Shown one piece after another: positions 53,931 to 63,602 of a DNA stretch of 64,000 bases. Source of the stretch: Caballeronia arvi (GTDB taxonomy: Bacteria; Pseudomonadota; Gammaproteobacteria; Burkholderiales; Burkholderiaceae); contig NZ_FCOM02000010.1 of NCBI RefSeq assembly GCF_001544695.2, positions 62,001 to 126,000 on the forward strand, in the 5' to 3' direction. The notes beneath the pieces are model-generated. The model did no database searches and was not told the DNA's origin. It saw only the letters and a list, made by a program, of their open reading frames with translations. Position numbers and translations under genes: made by a program. Within the stretch, counting starts at the first letter, position 1. Each line of letters opens with the position of its first letter.

Positions 53931-53946
53931 TGTGTCGATCGTAACA
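53931..53946. promoter_or_regulatory. TetR-type operator, copy 1
   Basis: TGTGTCGATCGTAACA matches the copy at 53986-54001 at 13 of 16 positions. It lies 55 bp upstream of the tetR start. Confidence 0.5.
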
Positions 53947-53985
53947 AAATAGCTGGACCTTGTCCCGGCCCGATGCTTAAATATC

Positions 53986-54001
53986 TGTATCGATCGCTAC
54001 A
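53986..54001. promoter_or_regulatory. TetR-type operator, copy 2
   Basis: TGTATCGATCGCTACA is palindromic except for one base pair. It lies 32 bp before the small exported protein gene and probably blocks its promoter when bound. Confidence 0.6.
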
Positions 54002-54032
54002 TAAATGTAGCCAGCCAAAAGGAGATTTGCTC

Positions 54033-54302
54033 GTGAAGAAAACTTTGTCCGCCGTTGCCGCCGCGCTGTTGCTGGCGAGCCCGCTCGTGTCGTTCGCGCA
54101 AACGACCACGGCCGCTTCGCCCGCGACGTATTCCGTGTTCGTCGATCAGCCGACCGGCTTCACGTTCGTGAAGATGCCATCGGGATGGAAGTTCGTCGGC
54201 GCGGTATCGAAGGAAGAGGCGCAGCATGTGCCGGCCAGTGTGCTGACATCGGTGCTGCCGGATGAGTCGGCGCGTGCGGTGAATACGGCGTCGGTGAAGT
54301 AA
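54033..54302 (+). CDS. Small exported protein of unknown function
   Basis: An 89-residue protein that starts with GTG (AGGAG eight bases upstream) and has a clear signal peptide (MKKTLSAVAAALLLASPLVS, cleavage near FAQ). The mature part is about 65 residues with TYSVFVDQPTGFTFVKMPSG and no cysteine. No family is recognised. It is divergent from a TetR regulator, with two operator-like palindromes between, so it is probably repressed until an unknown ligand appears. Confidence 0.75.
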   Translation: MKKTLSAVAAALLLASPLVSFAQTTTAASPATYSVFVDQPTGFTFVKMPSGWKFVGAVSKEEAQHVPASVLTSVLPDESARAVNTASVK

Positions 54303-54313
54303 GCGATGACGCT

Positions 54314-55177
54314 TCAGTGCGTCGCGGGCTGCCGGCGGTAAGCGTCCACGAGACCCTGGACCAAGTCCGCCGAAACATAATGCGGCCCATCGAAGAGATA
54401 GGTCTTGTAGCCACGATAAGCATCGATCTGCGGCTTCAGTTCATCGACGGTCGCCGGGCGAAAGCCGCCGCCCACTTGCGGCCGGAACGCCTCGGCGATG
54501 ATCCTCACCCGCGCACGCCCCAGCTTCGCGGCGAGCTGATCCGCATACTCGCGCGCCACACCCGGCTCGCGTGCATACACGCCGCATCCGTCCTGCAGCA
54601 ACACGCCGACATCGCGCGGCAGCCATTGATCGAGCCAGTCCGCAATCGCCGCGCCGCCGACGTTCGCGCGATCGTACACGCTGATCCATAACGGCCGCGG
54701 CAGCGCATCGAGCATCGTGCGCAGTGCGCTCGCGCTCTGCCATGTCGGATCGATTTCGACGGGAAAATAGTAGCCCGTCACATGCACCGGCGGGCGCACC
54801 TCCGCGAGCCGCATCGATTCGATGAACAACTGCGCCGCATTCGCGCGCGCCGCCGCTTCGTCGAAACGCCCCGCCAGTCCGACGATCACATTGCGGGCCC
54901 ACCGCTCCTGCCCGATGCGCTCCCAGTCCGGCATGCGCGGCGCTTCGCGCAGGCCCGCGCCCGGCACGAACGAGATGCCGTCGACCGCCGTCCATTGCAC
55001 GATCAGTTCGTGCGCGCCGAGCTTGTCCCAGTCGCCGCGCGGATCGGCGTGCGCGTTGTCGGGCTGCCACACGATGCCGTCGACGATACGCATGTGCGAC
55101 GGCTCCGCCTGCGCAGCGCAAGCAGCGCAAGCAATGGCGATGCAACAGGCCAGCGAAAAAAATAGCGAACGCATCAT
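54314..55177 (-). CDS. Exported TIM-barrel-like protein of the polysaccharide locus
   Basis: A 287-residue protein with a signal peptide (MMRSLFFSLACCIAIACAAC, possible lipobox). The mature part has the layout of a glycoside hydrolase-like barrel (DUF4434 type): ELIVQWTAVDGISFVPG, VTGYYFPVEIDPTWQSASAL and GVLLQDGCGVYAREPG. The start overlaps the stop of the NfrA-like gene (TGATG). By position it corresponds to the small partner gene next to nfrA in enterobacteria. It may trim or modify the polymer; this is inference. Confidence 0.75.
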   Translation of the reverse strand: MMRSLFFSLACCIAIACAACAAQAEPSHMRIVDGIVWQPDNAHADPRGDWDKLGAHELIVQWTAVDGISFVPGAGLREAPRMPDWERIGQERWARNVIVGLAGRFDEAAARANAAQLFIESMRLAEVRPPVHVTGYYFPVEIDPTWQSASALRTMLDALPRPLWISVYDRANVGGAAIADWLDQWLPRDVGVLLQDGCGVYAREPGVAREYADQLAAKLGRARVRIIAEAFRPQVGGGFRPATVDELKPQIDAYRGYKTYLFDGPHYVSADLVQGLVDAYRRQPATH

Positions 55178-57549
55178 CAGTACGAGAATACCGCGCCGAA
55201 AAACACGCCTCGCGCGCGCTCGTCGCCGGCGACGCGAAAACGGTACTGCACCGACACATCGACGAACGAACGCGGCGCATCGTACGGACCGCCGCGGAAC
55301 CACCAGCGCGCCGCCACGCCCGCGCCGATACCCACGGGCACGCTATGATCGATCGCCGAATCGTAGTCCATGCCGATGACCGCATGCGGAAACACCGTCA
55401 GGCGCGGGCTGATTGCATCGACACGATACGTGCGGCCGAGACGCGCATTCGCCGTGGCGTAGGTCGAATCGTTGACGATGTAATGTCCCGCTTCGCCGTA
55501 CACCGTGCCCGTCCACCAACTCGGCACATCGAGGCGGCGCGTATCCCCGAAGCCGTTCGAATACGCGGCGCGCGCGAGCCAGTCCGAGCGGGCGTCCGCA
55601 CCGATCGGCACGATCCGTTCAATCGCAAAGATCGCATTCGTCGAGGCAAACGGCTTCACGCGCGCGCCGATCGCCGCCTGCAACGTCGATACGCCCGACG
55701 GCCCGCCGCCCGCCACGCCGAAATTCTCGTAGCCGCGCGCGTAGACCTCGAACATGCGGTCGCCGAGACTGCCGAACGGACGCCAGTACGCCTCCGCGCC
55801 CGCCTGCCAGTTGTTCGACGAACCGGGCGTCGGCGCGAACGCGAAACCTTGCTGCGTGCCGTTGCCGCGATAGTTCACCGTCGCGCTGAAACCCCAGTTG
55901 CGCGTCGCTTCGGCGTGGGCCGCGCGTGCGTCGTTCAGGGCTTGCGACGTCAGGGTCGCGTCGTCGTGATCGATCGCGCGTTCCAGATAGCGCGCGCCTT
56001 CTTCGTTGCGATGCAGACTCAGCGCGGCATAACCGGCGTCGGCTTGCGCGGATGCGGGCAGCGTACCGTTGCGTTCGGCGCGCGCGAAGTAATCGAGCGC
56101 GAGCGCGCTGTCGCCCGCGCGCCGGGCGATGAACGCGGCCTGCACGTCGCTCATCGAATCGAGCAGATTGGCGTCGATGAGCGCGCGCGCCTCGTTCGAC
56201 GCCTCACGCGTGCGGCCCGTCGCCGCGAGCGCATCGATCAGCGCGATGCGCGGCTGCGGATCGTCGGGCACCTCGGCTATTGCGGTGCGCCAGTAGCCGA
56301 TGGCCGCCATGCGATCGCCGCGCCGCTCGGCAAGACGCGCCTCGCGGGTCGCGCCGAGCGCGGGATCGTGCGCGTAGGCATCGCACGATGCACCGAACTG
56401 GTCTTCGCGGCATTCGAAGGTCGGGCGCGCGCCGGGATCGATCGGCGCCGCCTGCGTCGCGCCCATGCGCAACATTTTTTCCGCGCGATGACGGCGCAAG
56501 ATGATCGCGGCGTCGGCATCGTCGGGGGTCGGCGTATCGACGCGCGGCAGCGCATCGAGCGCGGCTTGCGGCTGACCTTGCGCGAGCCGCACATCCGCGA
56601 TGATCGTGCGCGCCACGCGCGCGTCGCGGCTCGAATCTCCGATCGACAGCGCGCGAGCGAAATCGGCGTCGGCATTCTCTCCACGCGCCGCGCGTGCATA
56701 GCCATGAAGCGCCGATGCGAGCGCATCGTTTCCATCGAGCGAAGTCGCGGCTTCGACGCCCGCCAGATCGCCGCGCGCGAACAGAATCTCGATCAGTTGC
56801 ATGCGGAAATCGCTTCGTTCGGGCGCATACATGACCGCTTTCTGCGCGAGCCGTTGCGCCGCGTCCAGGTCGCCGCGCTCGCGCGCCGCATACGCCGCTT
56901 TCGATTCCGCCGGCGCAAGCCTCTCGCCGATGAAGCGCCTGCGCTCGCGCAAGCCATCGGTGTCGCCGAAGCGCTTCGATGCGTCGATGGCGGCGTCGTA
57001 TGCGGCGGCATCGTCGCCGGATGCGGCGAGGGTATCGATCAGCAGATAGCGCAAACGCTCGGCCTGTGGCGCGAGACGCACCGCTTCGCGGCTCTCGGCG
57101 ACCGCCGTCGCGTAATCCTTCTTCCCATACGCGCGATACGCGGCGCTGGCCGCCTTCAGCGCGGGCTCGGGCAAATCGCTCGGCACACCGCCCGCGCCGC
57201 CCGATGCGATCAGAACGTCGATCTGCCTGCGCCGTGCGGTAAGCGCGGGCACCGGACCAAGCTGCGCGATGGCATCGGCAAGCGCACGGCTCGCGTCCTT
57301 CAGACGCCCCCGCGCCGCGAGCGAATTCGCGAGCAGCAGACGCAGATCGGCGACATCCGGCCGCTGACGGATCGCTTCGCGCGCGAGCGTGATGGCATCG
57401 GCATAGCGATGCGCGTCGTAAGCCGCGAACGCCTCGCGCGCGACGCGGTACGCCGGGCCGCTCAACGGCAGCGGCAGGTTTTCATCGGCGTGAACGGCGA
57501 GCGTCGCGCACAGGCACAGCGCCGCGATCGCAGCATGACGCGGCGTCAT
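55177..57549 (-). CDS. nfrA: NfrA-like outer-membrane protein (TPR plus beta-barrel)
   Basis: A 790-residue protein with a signal peptide (to about AVHA, residue 21), a long periplasmic tetratricopeptide-repeat region (about 30-560) and a C-terminal outer-membrane barrel (about 570-790, ending in VFFGAVFSY). The barrel region carries the NfrA C-terminal pattern: NWGFSATVNYRGNG, EAYWRPFGSLGDRMFEVYAR and AAYSNGFGDTRRLDVPSWW. NfrA of E. coli is the outer-membrane channel for a secreted polysaccharide and the receptor for phage N4. The start overlaps the NfrB-like gene by four bases. Confidence 0.85.
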   Translation of the reverse strand: MTPRHAAIAALCLCATLAVHADENLPLPLSGPAYRVAREAFAAYDAHRYADAITLAREAIRQRPDVADLRLLLANSLAARGRLKDASRALADAIAQLGPVPALTARRRQIDVLIASGGAGGVPSDLPEPALKAASAAYRAYGKKDYATAVAESREAVRLAPQAERLRYLLIDTLAASGDDAAAYDAAIDASKRFGDTDGLRERRRFIGERLAPAESKAAYAARERGDLDAAQRLAQKAVMYAPERSDFRMQLIEILFARGDLAGVEAATSLDGNDALASALHGYARAARGENADADFARALSIGDSSRDARVARTIIADVRLAQGQPQAALDALPRVDTPTPDDADAAIILRRHRAEKMLRMGATQAAPIDPGARPTFECREDQFGASCDAYAHDPALGATREARLAERRGDRMAAIGYWRTAIAEVPDDPQPRIALIDALAATGRTREASNEARALIDANLLDSMSDVQAAFIARRAGDSALALDYFARAERNGTLPASAQADAGYAALSLHRNEEGARYLERAIDHDDATLTSQALNDARAAHAEATRNWGFSATVNYRGNGTQQGFAFAPTPGSSNNWQAGAEAYWRPFGSLGDRMFEVYARGYENFGVAGGGPSGVSTLQAAIGARVKPFASTNAIFAIERIVPIGADARSDWLARAAYSNGFGDTRRLDVPSWWTGTVYGEAGHYIVNDSTYATANARLGRTYRVDAISPRLTVFPHAVIGMDYDSAIDHSVPVGIGAGVAARWWFRGGPYDAPRSFVDVSVQYRFRVAGDERARGVFFGAVFSY

Positions 57550-59723
57550 CGAATGCCAGCCCGCGCGAGATAGCGGCGGCGCTGTTCCGCGATCGCGGCG
57601 GTCAGCGCATCGGGCGTGATGACCCGCTCCGCCACCATGTAATCGCCGATACGCCCATGCCGCTCCGGCCGATAGTTCCGCAAGGCCGCCTCGAACGCGC
57701 CGCGCGTGACGAGGCCCATCTCGATCATGATGTCGCCGAGCAACGGCACGCCGCGCGCGGCGGCGGCATCGTCGAGCGCCGGCGATTCGTCATCCTGCGC
57801 GTCGTTCGTGAAGACCGTCATGCCGGCCGCGCGCAGCGTGCGCAGGCCCGCCGCGATCTCGCTCTCGCGCACGATGTGCAGCGCGACCGCGCGGCCCGCC
57901 GCCTCGCGCAGTTCGCCGAGCGATGCATCGTCGAGCAGGCTCGCGCAGATGAACACGGCGTTGCCGGTCGCATCGACGCCTTGCGGCAGCGCACGCAGCC
58001 GCACCAGCGTGTCGGGCGTCGCGACGCTCGCCGGGTCGAGGCGCGCCGCATCGAAACGTCCGCGCGGCAAGTCGGCCTGGAACGCGATGGCTTCCGCGAG
58101 CGTTTCCTCGTCGAGCCAGCCGCGCGTGACGAGCACACGGCCGATCGGCGCTTCGCGCGCGTGCTCCGTCCGGCGCGCTTCTTCGAGCCGCTCGGGATCG
58201 ATCGCCTGCCACGAGACGAGCAGGTCGCCGAGTTCCTGACGCGTGTCGCGCAGGGCGTCGTTGCTCGGGAAATCGTGCATCGTCTTGTCCCACGCGAGCC
58301 GCTGCCCCGTCGTCACATGCACGATGAAAAGCCGCCACGCGCGCGCGACGGCCATGAAATTGATGACGTTGCCGATGACCATGCGCGGCACCGACAGCAC
58401 GCCGTGCTCCCAGCCATAGAGCCGCGTCGTGAAGATGATGCGCTGCGTGACGCGCAGCACGAGCGCGACCGAGTTGGCGGCAAGCAGCGCCTGCAGCCAG
58501 CCGGAATCGATGAATGGCGACGGAAAGAAATCGCTCGCGACACCGAAGTACGAAGCGGTCGCGAACAGCATGAACTGCACCGCGAGCAGATACGCCAGCA
58601 TGCCTACGAAGGCCGTCACCACGCCCTTGCGGTCGCGCATCAGCAGATAGCGGTTGGCGAGCGAGCCGCTCCAGCCGGTCAGCGCCCAGCCCTGCAAGCC
58701 GATGCCGAGCGTCCAGCGCGCGCGCTGCCGGTACGCGGTGCGAAACGTATCGGGGAAAAATTCGCGCACGCAGAGCGGCATCGTCATGCGGATCTCGCGC
58801 TCGCGCCCGAGGCCGAACCAGCCCTTGCGGCGCGTCGTGAACTCGACCGGAAAGAGCGGAAAGATCGACTGCATGCCGAGCTTCGTGATGCGCGTGCCGA
58901 TGTCGTAATCCTCGGTGAGGCTTTCGGTATTGAACGGCTGATGCTCGGTCTCATCCACCAGCGCGAGGATCGCGCGGCGCGAGAAGCACGTGCCCACGCC
59001 CGCCGACGGCACCGCGCCCGCGAGACTCTCGCGCACGACGAGATCCTTCCCGTGCCATTCGGCGAACTCGTCCATATACGTGCCCGCGACGAGTTCGAAC
59101 CAGTGCCGCTCCAGCGACGCCACCGGCAACTGGATCATGTCCTTGCGCGGCAGGAGATAGTTGAAGAACTTGAGCTCGACGGGATGCAGCACGTCTTCGC
59201 TGTCGTGCATCACGATGCCCGCGAACTCGATCCCGGCTTCGTATTCGTAATGCAGGATCGCCTGCACGAGCCAGTTGAGGCAATCGGCCTTGCAGGTCGG
59301 GCCATCGTGCGGCACTTCCACGCGATGCAGATGCTTGTAGCGATGCCGCATGCGCTCCACTTCGCGAATCGTCGCGGTATCGTTCTGATATGTACCGACG
59401 AACACCGTGTACGCGCGATAGTCGAGCACGCGCACGAGATCCTCGATCATCGCGGCGATCACGTCGTCCTCGCGCCAGGCGGGCACCATGATCGCGATGG
59501 GCTGCTCGTCGCGTGCGTAAAGCTGCTCGACGGTCAGCGGCGCGTAACGGCGCTCGACCGTCACGCGCCGCCAAAGCTTGCGCGTCCAGTACCAGACGTC
59601 GATGAAGAGATCGTCCAGGCTCGACAGCAGGATGATCGCCGCGACCGTCGCGGCCACGTATTCGAGTCCCTGGTAGTACTCCGCGAGCAGAATCCCGCCG
59701 TACCACCTGAGCATCTCCGGCAT
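57546..59723 (-). CDS. nfrB: NfrB-like glycosyltransferase with C-terminal MshEN (c-di-GMP) modules
   Basis: A 725-residue inner-membrane family 2 glycosyltransferase. The catalytic part has IAIMVPAWREDDVIAAMIED, the metal motif VMHDSEDVLHP, the acceptor-base motif TEDYDIG and RQRARWTLG (QxxRW type), flanked by membrane helices at the N-terminus and after about residue 370. The C-terminal about 200 residues hold at least two MshEN-type units (ELGDLLVSWQAIDPERLEEA; GRVLVTRGWLDEETLAEAIA; LLGDIMIEMGLVTRGAFEAA), a c-di-GMP-binding fold. ATG 59723 overlaps the BcsB-like stop. It should polymerise an activated sugar when c-di-GMP is high. Confidence 0.88.
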   Translation of the reverse strand: MPEMLRWYGGILLAEYYQGLEYVAATVAAIILLSSLDDLFIDVWYWTRKLWRRVTVERRYAPLTVEQLYARDEQPIAIMVPAWREDDVIAAMIEDLVRVLDYRAYTVFVGTYQNDTATIREVERMRHRYKHLHRVEVPHDGPTCKADCLNWLVQAILHYEYEAGIEFAGIVMHDSEDVLHPVELKFFNYLLPRKDMIQLPVASLERHWFELVAGTYMDEFAEWHGKDLVVRESLAGAVPSAGVGTCFSRRAILALVDETEHQPFNTESLTEDYDIGTRITKLGMQSIFPLFPVEFTTRRKGWFGLGREREIRMTMPLCVREFFPDTFRTAYRQRARWTLGIGLQGWALTGWSGSLANRYLLMRDRKGVVTAFVGMLAYLLAVQFMLFATASYFGVASDFFPSPFIDSGWLQALLAANSVALVLRVTQRIIFTTRLYGWEHGVLSVPRMVIGNVINFMAVARAWRLFIVHVTTGQRLAWDKTMHDFPSNDALRDTRQELGDLLVSWQAIDPERLEEARRTEHAREAPIGRVLVTRGWLDEETLAEAIAFQADLPRGRFDAARLDPASVATPDTLVRLRALPQGVDATGNAVFICASLLDDASLGELREAAGRAVALHIVRESEIAAGLRTLRAAGMTVFTNDAQDDESPALDDAAAARGVPLLGDIMIEMGLVTRGAFEAALRNYRPERHGRIGDYMVAERVITPDALTAAIAEQRRRYLARAGIR

Positions 59724-61975
59724 CACCCGCGATCCTCGTCGCCGTCACCGTCGCGTTGTTTGCGATGCTTGCGGCGCGCGTGCCCTGCCAGCGCGATCAA
59801 CGCCAGCAGCAGCACGACGAGCACCGCCGGAATGCCCCAGCGCGCCCAGTGCCGCGTGACCCAGTCGGTGCTGGTGGCGGACTCGTCGGTCATCTCTTCG
59901 GGATCGACCGTGTCGAACTGCCTGAGCACGCCGCTTTCGTTGACCACGGCGATGTTTCCGCGCGAAAGCTGCAGCTTGTCGGTCAGCACGGGCGCCGCGC
60001 CCGCCGACCGGTACACGACGCCGCTCTGCCCGCCCGCGCTCGCCACGCTCACGACCGCAACGCGCGACAGGCCCGACATGTCGAGCAGCGTGTCGCCGGA
60101 AGGCGCACTCAGCACGAGGCGCTCGGCCGAATACACGGCGGGGTTCTTCTCATCAGCGAGCGCGACGTCGGCGGCGAGGAACGGGCCGTCTGGCTGGACC
60201 GCGCCCCGGGCGCCGCTCACCGCCAGTTTCGCCGATACGGGCGCGATGCCCGCCGCACCCGTCAGCACGGCGAGCCGCGGGACGCTGTTCAGCGCGTCGT
60301 CGAGATAGGCGTGCGGCACGTAGACCGTCGCCGAGGACGCAAAGCGCGCCGCCATGCCCGCGAACGTGTCGCCGGGCGTCGCTTTGGCGAGGCGCAGATG
60401 GCTCGACGGCAACACCGCGACCGGATACGTCTGACGCGCCTGGCAGCCCGAATCGGGCTGGCGACGGAACGTCACGCGCAGATCGTTGGTGCGTGCGAGC
60501 GCGTAACGCGGAATCGGCGCGACGAGACGCTGACGCGCGCCATCGACATTGATGAGCTTCGCGCCGATCATCACGTCGTTGAAATAGACCGTGGCGGTCG
60601 CGCCGCCGTTGGACAGCGTCGGCGATGCCGCGAGGTCGAGCACCACTTGCTCCGGCAGCCGCCCGTTGCCCGACGCCGCCGCGAGGTCGAAGCGCGCGCC
60701 CCACGACGCGGCGGTCTGCACGTCGATGCTGCGCGGATCGCCGCCGAGCTCGGACAGCGCGATGGTGTCGCCGCGCGTCTCCCGCGCCACGTCGATGCGA
60801 TGCACGACCACGCGATCCGATACGTCGATGGGCCGCCAGCCGTGCGCAAGCGCGCCGATGCCACGCGTGTCGCCGACGACGATCATCGCGCGCCCGCCCG
60901 CATGCGCGACGCGCACTTCGCCCGGCGCGAGCGGCGCGGTCAGTTGCGAAGCGGTGCGCTTGCGCCATGTGTCGAACGCAGCGAGCGCATCGGCGGAGGT
61001 GTTCGCTACCTGCATGCGCAGCGCATCAAGCGCGCCGTTGATCGATTTGCGCATCGCATCGTCGGCGACGAGCACGTCGGGGCCGAACGCCGCGCGCGCG
61101 CCCGACGCGATCAACGCGCCGAGTTCGGCGTTATCGGCGATCACATGCTTGCCGCCCGCCGACAAAGCCGCGAACGCGGGGATGCCGCGCAGCGCCGCGG
61201 GGACATCGATGCCCGCGAGATCGACCGTCTCGCCCACGGCCGGAAGCGCCTGCATCACGGGGCGCTTGCCGTCGCGCTGCAGAAGCGCGTCGGTGCGCCA
61301 GGCGGTGTCGAATGCGTCCGTCGAAAGCTTGCGGCCCGAGACGGCGAGCACCGGCGCGTACGGCAGCGCGCTCCACGCGGTGCGCAAGTCCCGCACGTCG
61401 GCGGGATTGAAGCGGAACGTGAGACGCGTCGTCGGATCGACGCGCAGCACGTTGCCGATCGCGGTTTGATCCGCGCATTCGTTCTGGCTGATCACCGACG
61501 CGAATCCGAGCCCCATGCGCACGAAACCCGCCGATCGCGCGGCACCGTCCACGCCGATATTCACCGACACGCCGCCCGCCTCCTGCGTGAACGCGCGCGC
61601 GAGCACGGGAGAGCCGTCGAGCGAAAGGAGCATGGTCACGCGGCCGCCGTCGCCGCGCACGTAGCCGCCGTCGAATTGCAGCGTGGCGTCGCTGATCGGC
61701 ACGCCCGCGGGCACGGGCAGGAAGAATTCGCGGCGCGTGTCGGGCGCGTTGAGCGTCACGCTTTCGAGCAGGCCGAGTTGGCGCAAGGTCACGGTGCGCG
61801 TTTCCGGCACGTCGAGGCTGAGCCGCTCGAAAGCGCCCGCGATGCCGGTGTCCGCGATGGAAGCGGCGAGCGCCGCGCGCGGTGCGCCCGCAAGCCCTGC
61901 AAGCACGAAGACGCACGTCGCGAATAAAGCCAGCACGGCGCGCAAGCGGCGCCGCAGTAAGTTGTCGTTGACCAA
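59723..61975 (-). CDS. BcsB-like periplasmic cellulose-synthase-subunit homologue
   Basis: A protein of about 750 residues with an N-terminal signal segment (RRRLRAVLALFATCVFVLAG), a large beta-rich periplasmic region and one C-terminal membrane helix (about WARWGIPAVLVVLLLALIAL). The pattern of carbohydrate-binding and flavodoxin-like modules, including VYFNDVMIGAKLINVDG and RQPDSGCQARQTYPVAVLPS, is that of BcsB, which guides the growing glucan through the periplasm. The start is uncertain: a TTG at 61975 gives a proper signal peptide, while an upstream GTG at 62152 would add an Arg-rich leader. It couples directly to the NfrB-like synthase. Confidence 0.75.
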   Translation of the reverse strand: MVNDNLLRRRLRAVLALFATCVFVLAGLAGAPRAALAASIADTGIAGAFERLSLDVPETRTVTLRQLGLLESVTLNAPDTRREFFLPVPAGVPISDATLQFDGGYVRGDGGRVTMLLSLDGSPVLARAFTQEAGGVSVNIGVDGAARSAGFVRMGLGFASVISQNECADQTAIGNVLRVDPTTRLTFRFNPADVRDLRTAWSALPYAPVLAVSGRKLSTDAFDTAWRTDALLQRDGKRPVMQALPAVGETVDLAGIDVPAALRGIPAFAALSAGGKHVIADNAELGALIASGARAAFGPDVLVADDAMRKSINGALDALRMQVANTSADALAAFDTWRKRTASQLTAPLAPGEVRVAHAGGRAMIVVGDTRGIGALAHGWRPIDVSDRVVVHRIDVARETRGDTIALSELGGDPRSIDVQTAASWGARFDLAAASGNGRLPEQVVLDLAASPTLSNGGATATVYFNDVMIGAKLINVDGARQRLVAPIPRYALARTNDLRVTFRRQPDSGCQARQTYPVAVLPSSHLRLAKATPGDTFAGMAARFASSATVYVPHAYLDDALNSVPRLAVLTGAAGIAPVSAKLAVSGARGAVQPDGPFLAADVALADEKNPAVYSAERLVLSAPSGDTLLDMSGLSRVAVVSVASAGGQSGVVYRSAGAAPVLTDKLQLSRGNIAVVNESGVLRQFDTVDPEEMTDESATSTDWVTRHWARWGIPAVLVVLLLALIALAGHARRKHRKQRDGDGDEDRG

Positions 61976-62202
61976 GTTGTGTGACTCGAATTTGCGCAGT
62001 GGCCGCCCGTCTGCGTCGCGGTCCGATGCCGCTCCATCAACGTCGATGGCACCGAAGGAAACCGCAGAACGCGCGCGAGCGCCGCGATTGCGTGAAACCT
62101 GATTTGCCGGCCGGGTAATCGATCCGATGCTGCTCTGGCACGCTCGCCGCACGAAAGTCGCCGCCCGGCCGAGGCGCGACTCGCGACGTGAAGGTAAGAG
62201 GA

Positions 62203-63405
62203 CTAGGCGAGCGCCACGCGCTTCATCTGCGGCACATAGTGCGTGCCGCGCGCGGGCACGGGCCGGAATTCCTCGAAAGGACGGCCCGTCAGTGCGGCGA
62301 CGATACGCGCCGAAGCGCGCCCGTCGCCGTAGGGATTGACACTGCGCGCGAAGCCGGCGCGCGCGTCTTCGTCGTCGAGAAGCAGGCTCACTGCGCCGGC
62401 GATCGCCGCGCTGTTCGTGCCGACGAGCATCGCCGTGCCTGCGTCGACCGCTTCGGGCCGCTCGGTGACGTCGCGCATCACGAGCACCGGCTTGCCGAGC
62501 GTCGGCGCTTCTTCCTGCACGCCGCCGGAATCGGTGAGGACGAGCGTGGCGCGCTGCAGGAGCCGCACGAAGCCCATGTAGTCCTGCGGCTCGATCAGAT
62601 AGACGTTCGGCGCATCGCCGAGCGCGCTGATCACCGTCGCCTGCACGTTGGGATTCAGATGCACCGGATAGACGATCTGCACATCGCGGCGTTTCGCGAT
62701 GCGCGAGAGCGCGGCGCAGATATCGCGCAATCCTTGCCCGAAACTTTCGCGCCGATGGCCGGTGACGAGCACGAGTTGCTTGTCGGCATCGAGGAACGGA
62801 AAGCGCGCATCGAGCTTTCGGCGCAGCGCATCGTTCGAATCGATGCGCGCAGTGGCGAAACGCAGCGCGTCGATCACCGTGTTGCCCGTGACGAACGCGC
62901 GTCCGTGCAGCGTTTCCTTCGCGAGATTTTCATTCGAGCGATGTGTCGGCACGAACATCAGATCGCTGACGACATCGACCACGCGCCGGTTCATCTCTTC
63001 CGGCCACGGCTGCTGCAGATTGCGCGTGCGCAAGCCCGCTTCGACATGCGCGACCGGCACGCGCCGGTGAAACGCGGCGAGCGCCGCCGCCGTCGCGGTG
63101 GTCGTGTCGCCGTGCACGAGCACGCGGTCCGGTTTTTCTTTAGCGATGACTTCGTCGAGCGACGCGATCAGGCGCGAAGCCAGCCCGTTCAGGCTCTGGT
63201 TCTCCGACATGAGCGCGAGATCGTAGTGCGGCACGATATCGAAGAGATCGAGCACCTGCTTGAGCATCGAGCGATGCTGGCCGGTCACGCACACGATCGA
63301 ACGAACGTTCGGCTCGGCCTCCAACGCCTTGATGAGCGGCGCCATCTTGATGGCCTCGGGCCGCGTTCCAAAAATGGAAAGTATCGTTTTTCGCTTCGTG
63401 GTCAT
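62203..63405 (-). CDS. wecB: UDP-N-acetylglucosamine 2-epimerase (non-hydrolysing)
   Basis: A 400-residue epimerase that interconverts UDP-GlcNAc and UDP-ManNAc. Motifs are SIFGTRPEAIKMAPLIKALE, VLVHGDTTTATAAALAAF, HVEAGLRT, PWPEEMNRRVVD and VTGHRRESFG, covering the nucleotide-sugar and catalytic Asp/Glu/His positions. ATG 63405 (MTTKRKTI) is preferred. It lies about 230 bp upstream of the BcsB-like gene in the same direction. In E. coli the phage N4 receptor polysaccharide needs WecB, so its place here supports UDP-ManNAc as the donor (inferred). The 63406-63602 gap is A/T-rich and probably holds the promoter. Confidence 0.92.
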   Translation of the reverse strand: MTTKRKTILSIFGTRPEAIKMAPLIKALEAEPNVRSIVCVTGQHRSMLKQVLDLFDIVPHYDLALMSENQSLNGLASRLIASLDEVIAKEKPDRVLVHGDTTTATAAALAAFHRRVPVAHVEAGLRTRNLQQPWPEEMNRRVVDVVSDLMFVPTHRSNENLAKETLHGRAFVTGNTVIDALRFATARIDSNDALRRKLDARFPFLDADKQLVLVTGHRRESFGQGLRDICAALSRIAKRRDVQIVYPVHLNPNVQATVISALGDAPNVYLIEPQDYMGFVRLLQRATLVLTDSGGVQEEAPTLGKPVLVMRDVTERPEAVDAGTAMLVGTNSAAIAGAVSLLLDDEDARAGFARSVNPYGDGRASARIVAALTGRPFEEFRPVPARGTHYVPQMKRVALA

Positions 63406-63602
63406 GGTCCCGACGGCTGCGCAATCTTGTGACAAATTTCGATTGTATTTAGTCGCTTAGGACCACCCTCCAACTAAAATGTAAAAAAGTCTAACGACAG
63501 TTTCATTCCGCGAATTGGCGAGTTTTTGTCCATCTTGTTGCGGTGCTTTTTACCTGTTTAGTTAGTTTTGCGAATATCCGGACCGGATCGATGCCTTTCC
63601 TC

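Noticed and set aside
57657..60308. Long open frame on the + strand (883 codons) opposite the NfrB- and BcsB-like genes
   Set aside because: Arg/His/Ala-rich translation without motifs; it is the antisense shadow of two well-supported genes in high-GC DNA. The same applies to 59756-61927, 55345-57573, 47047-49185, 7580-9586, 30214-31617 and 34072-35046.
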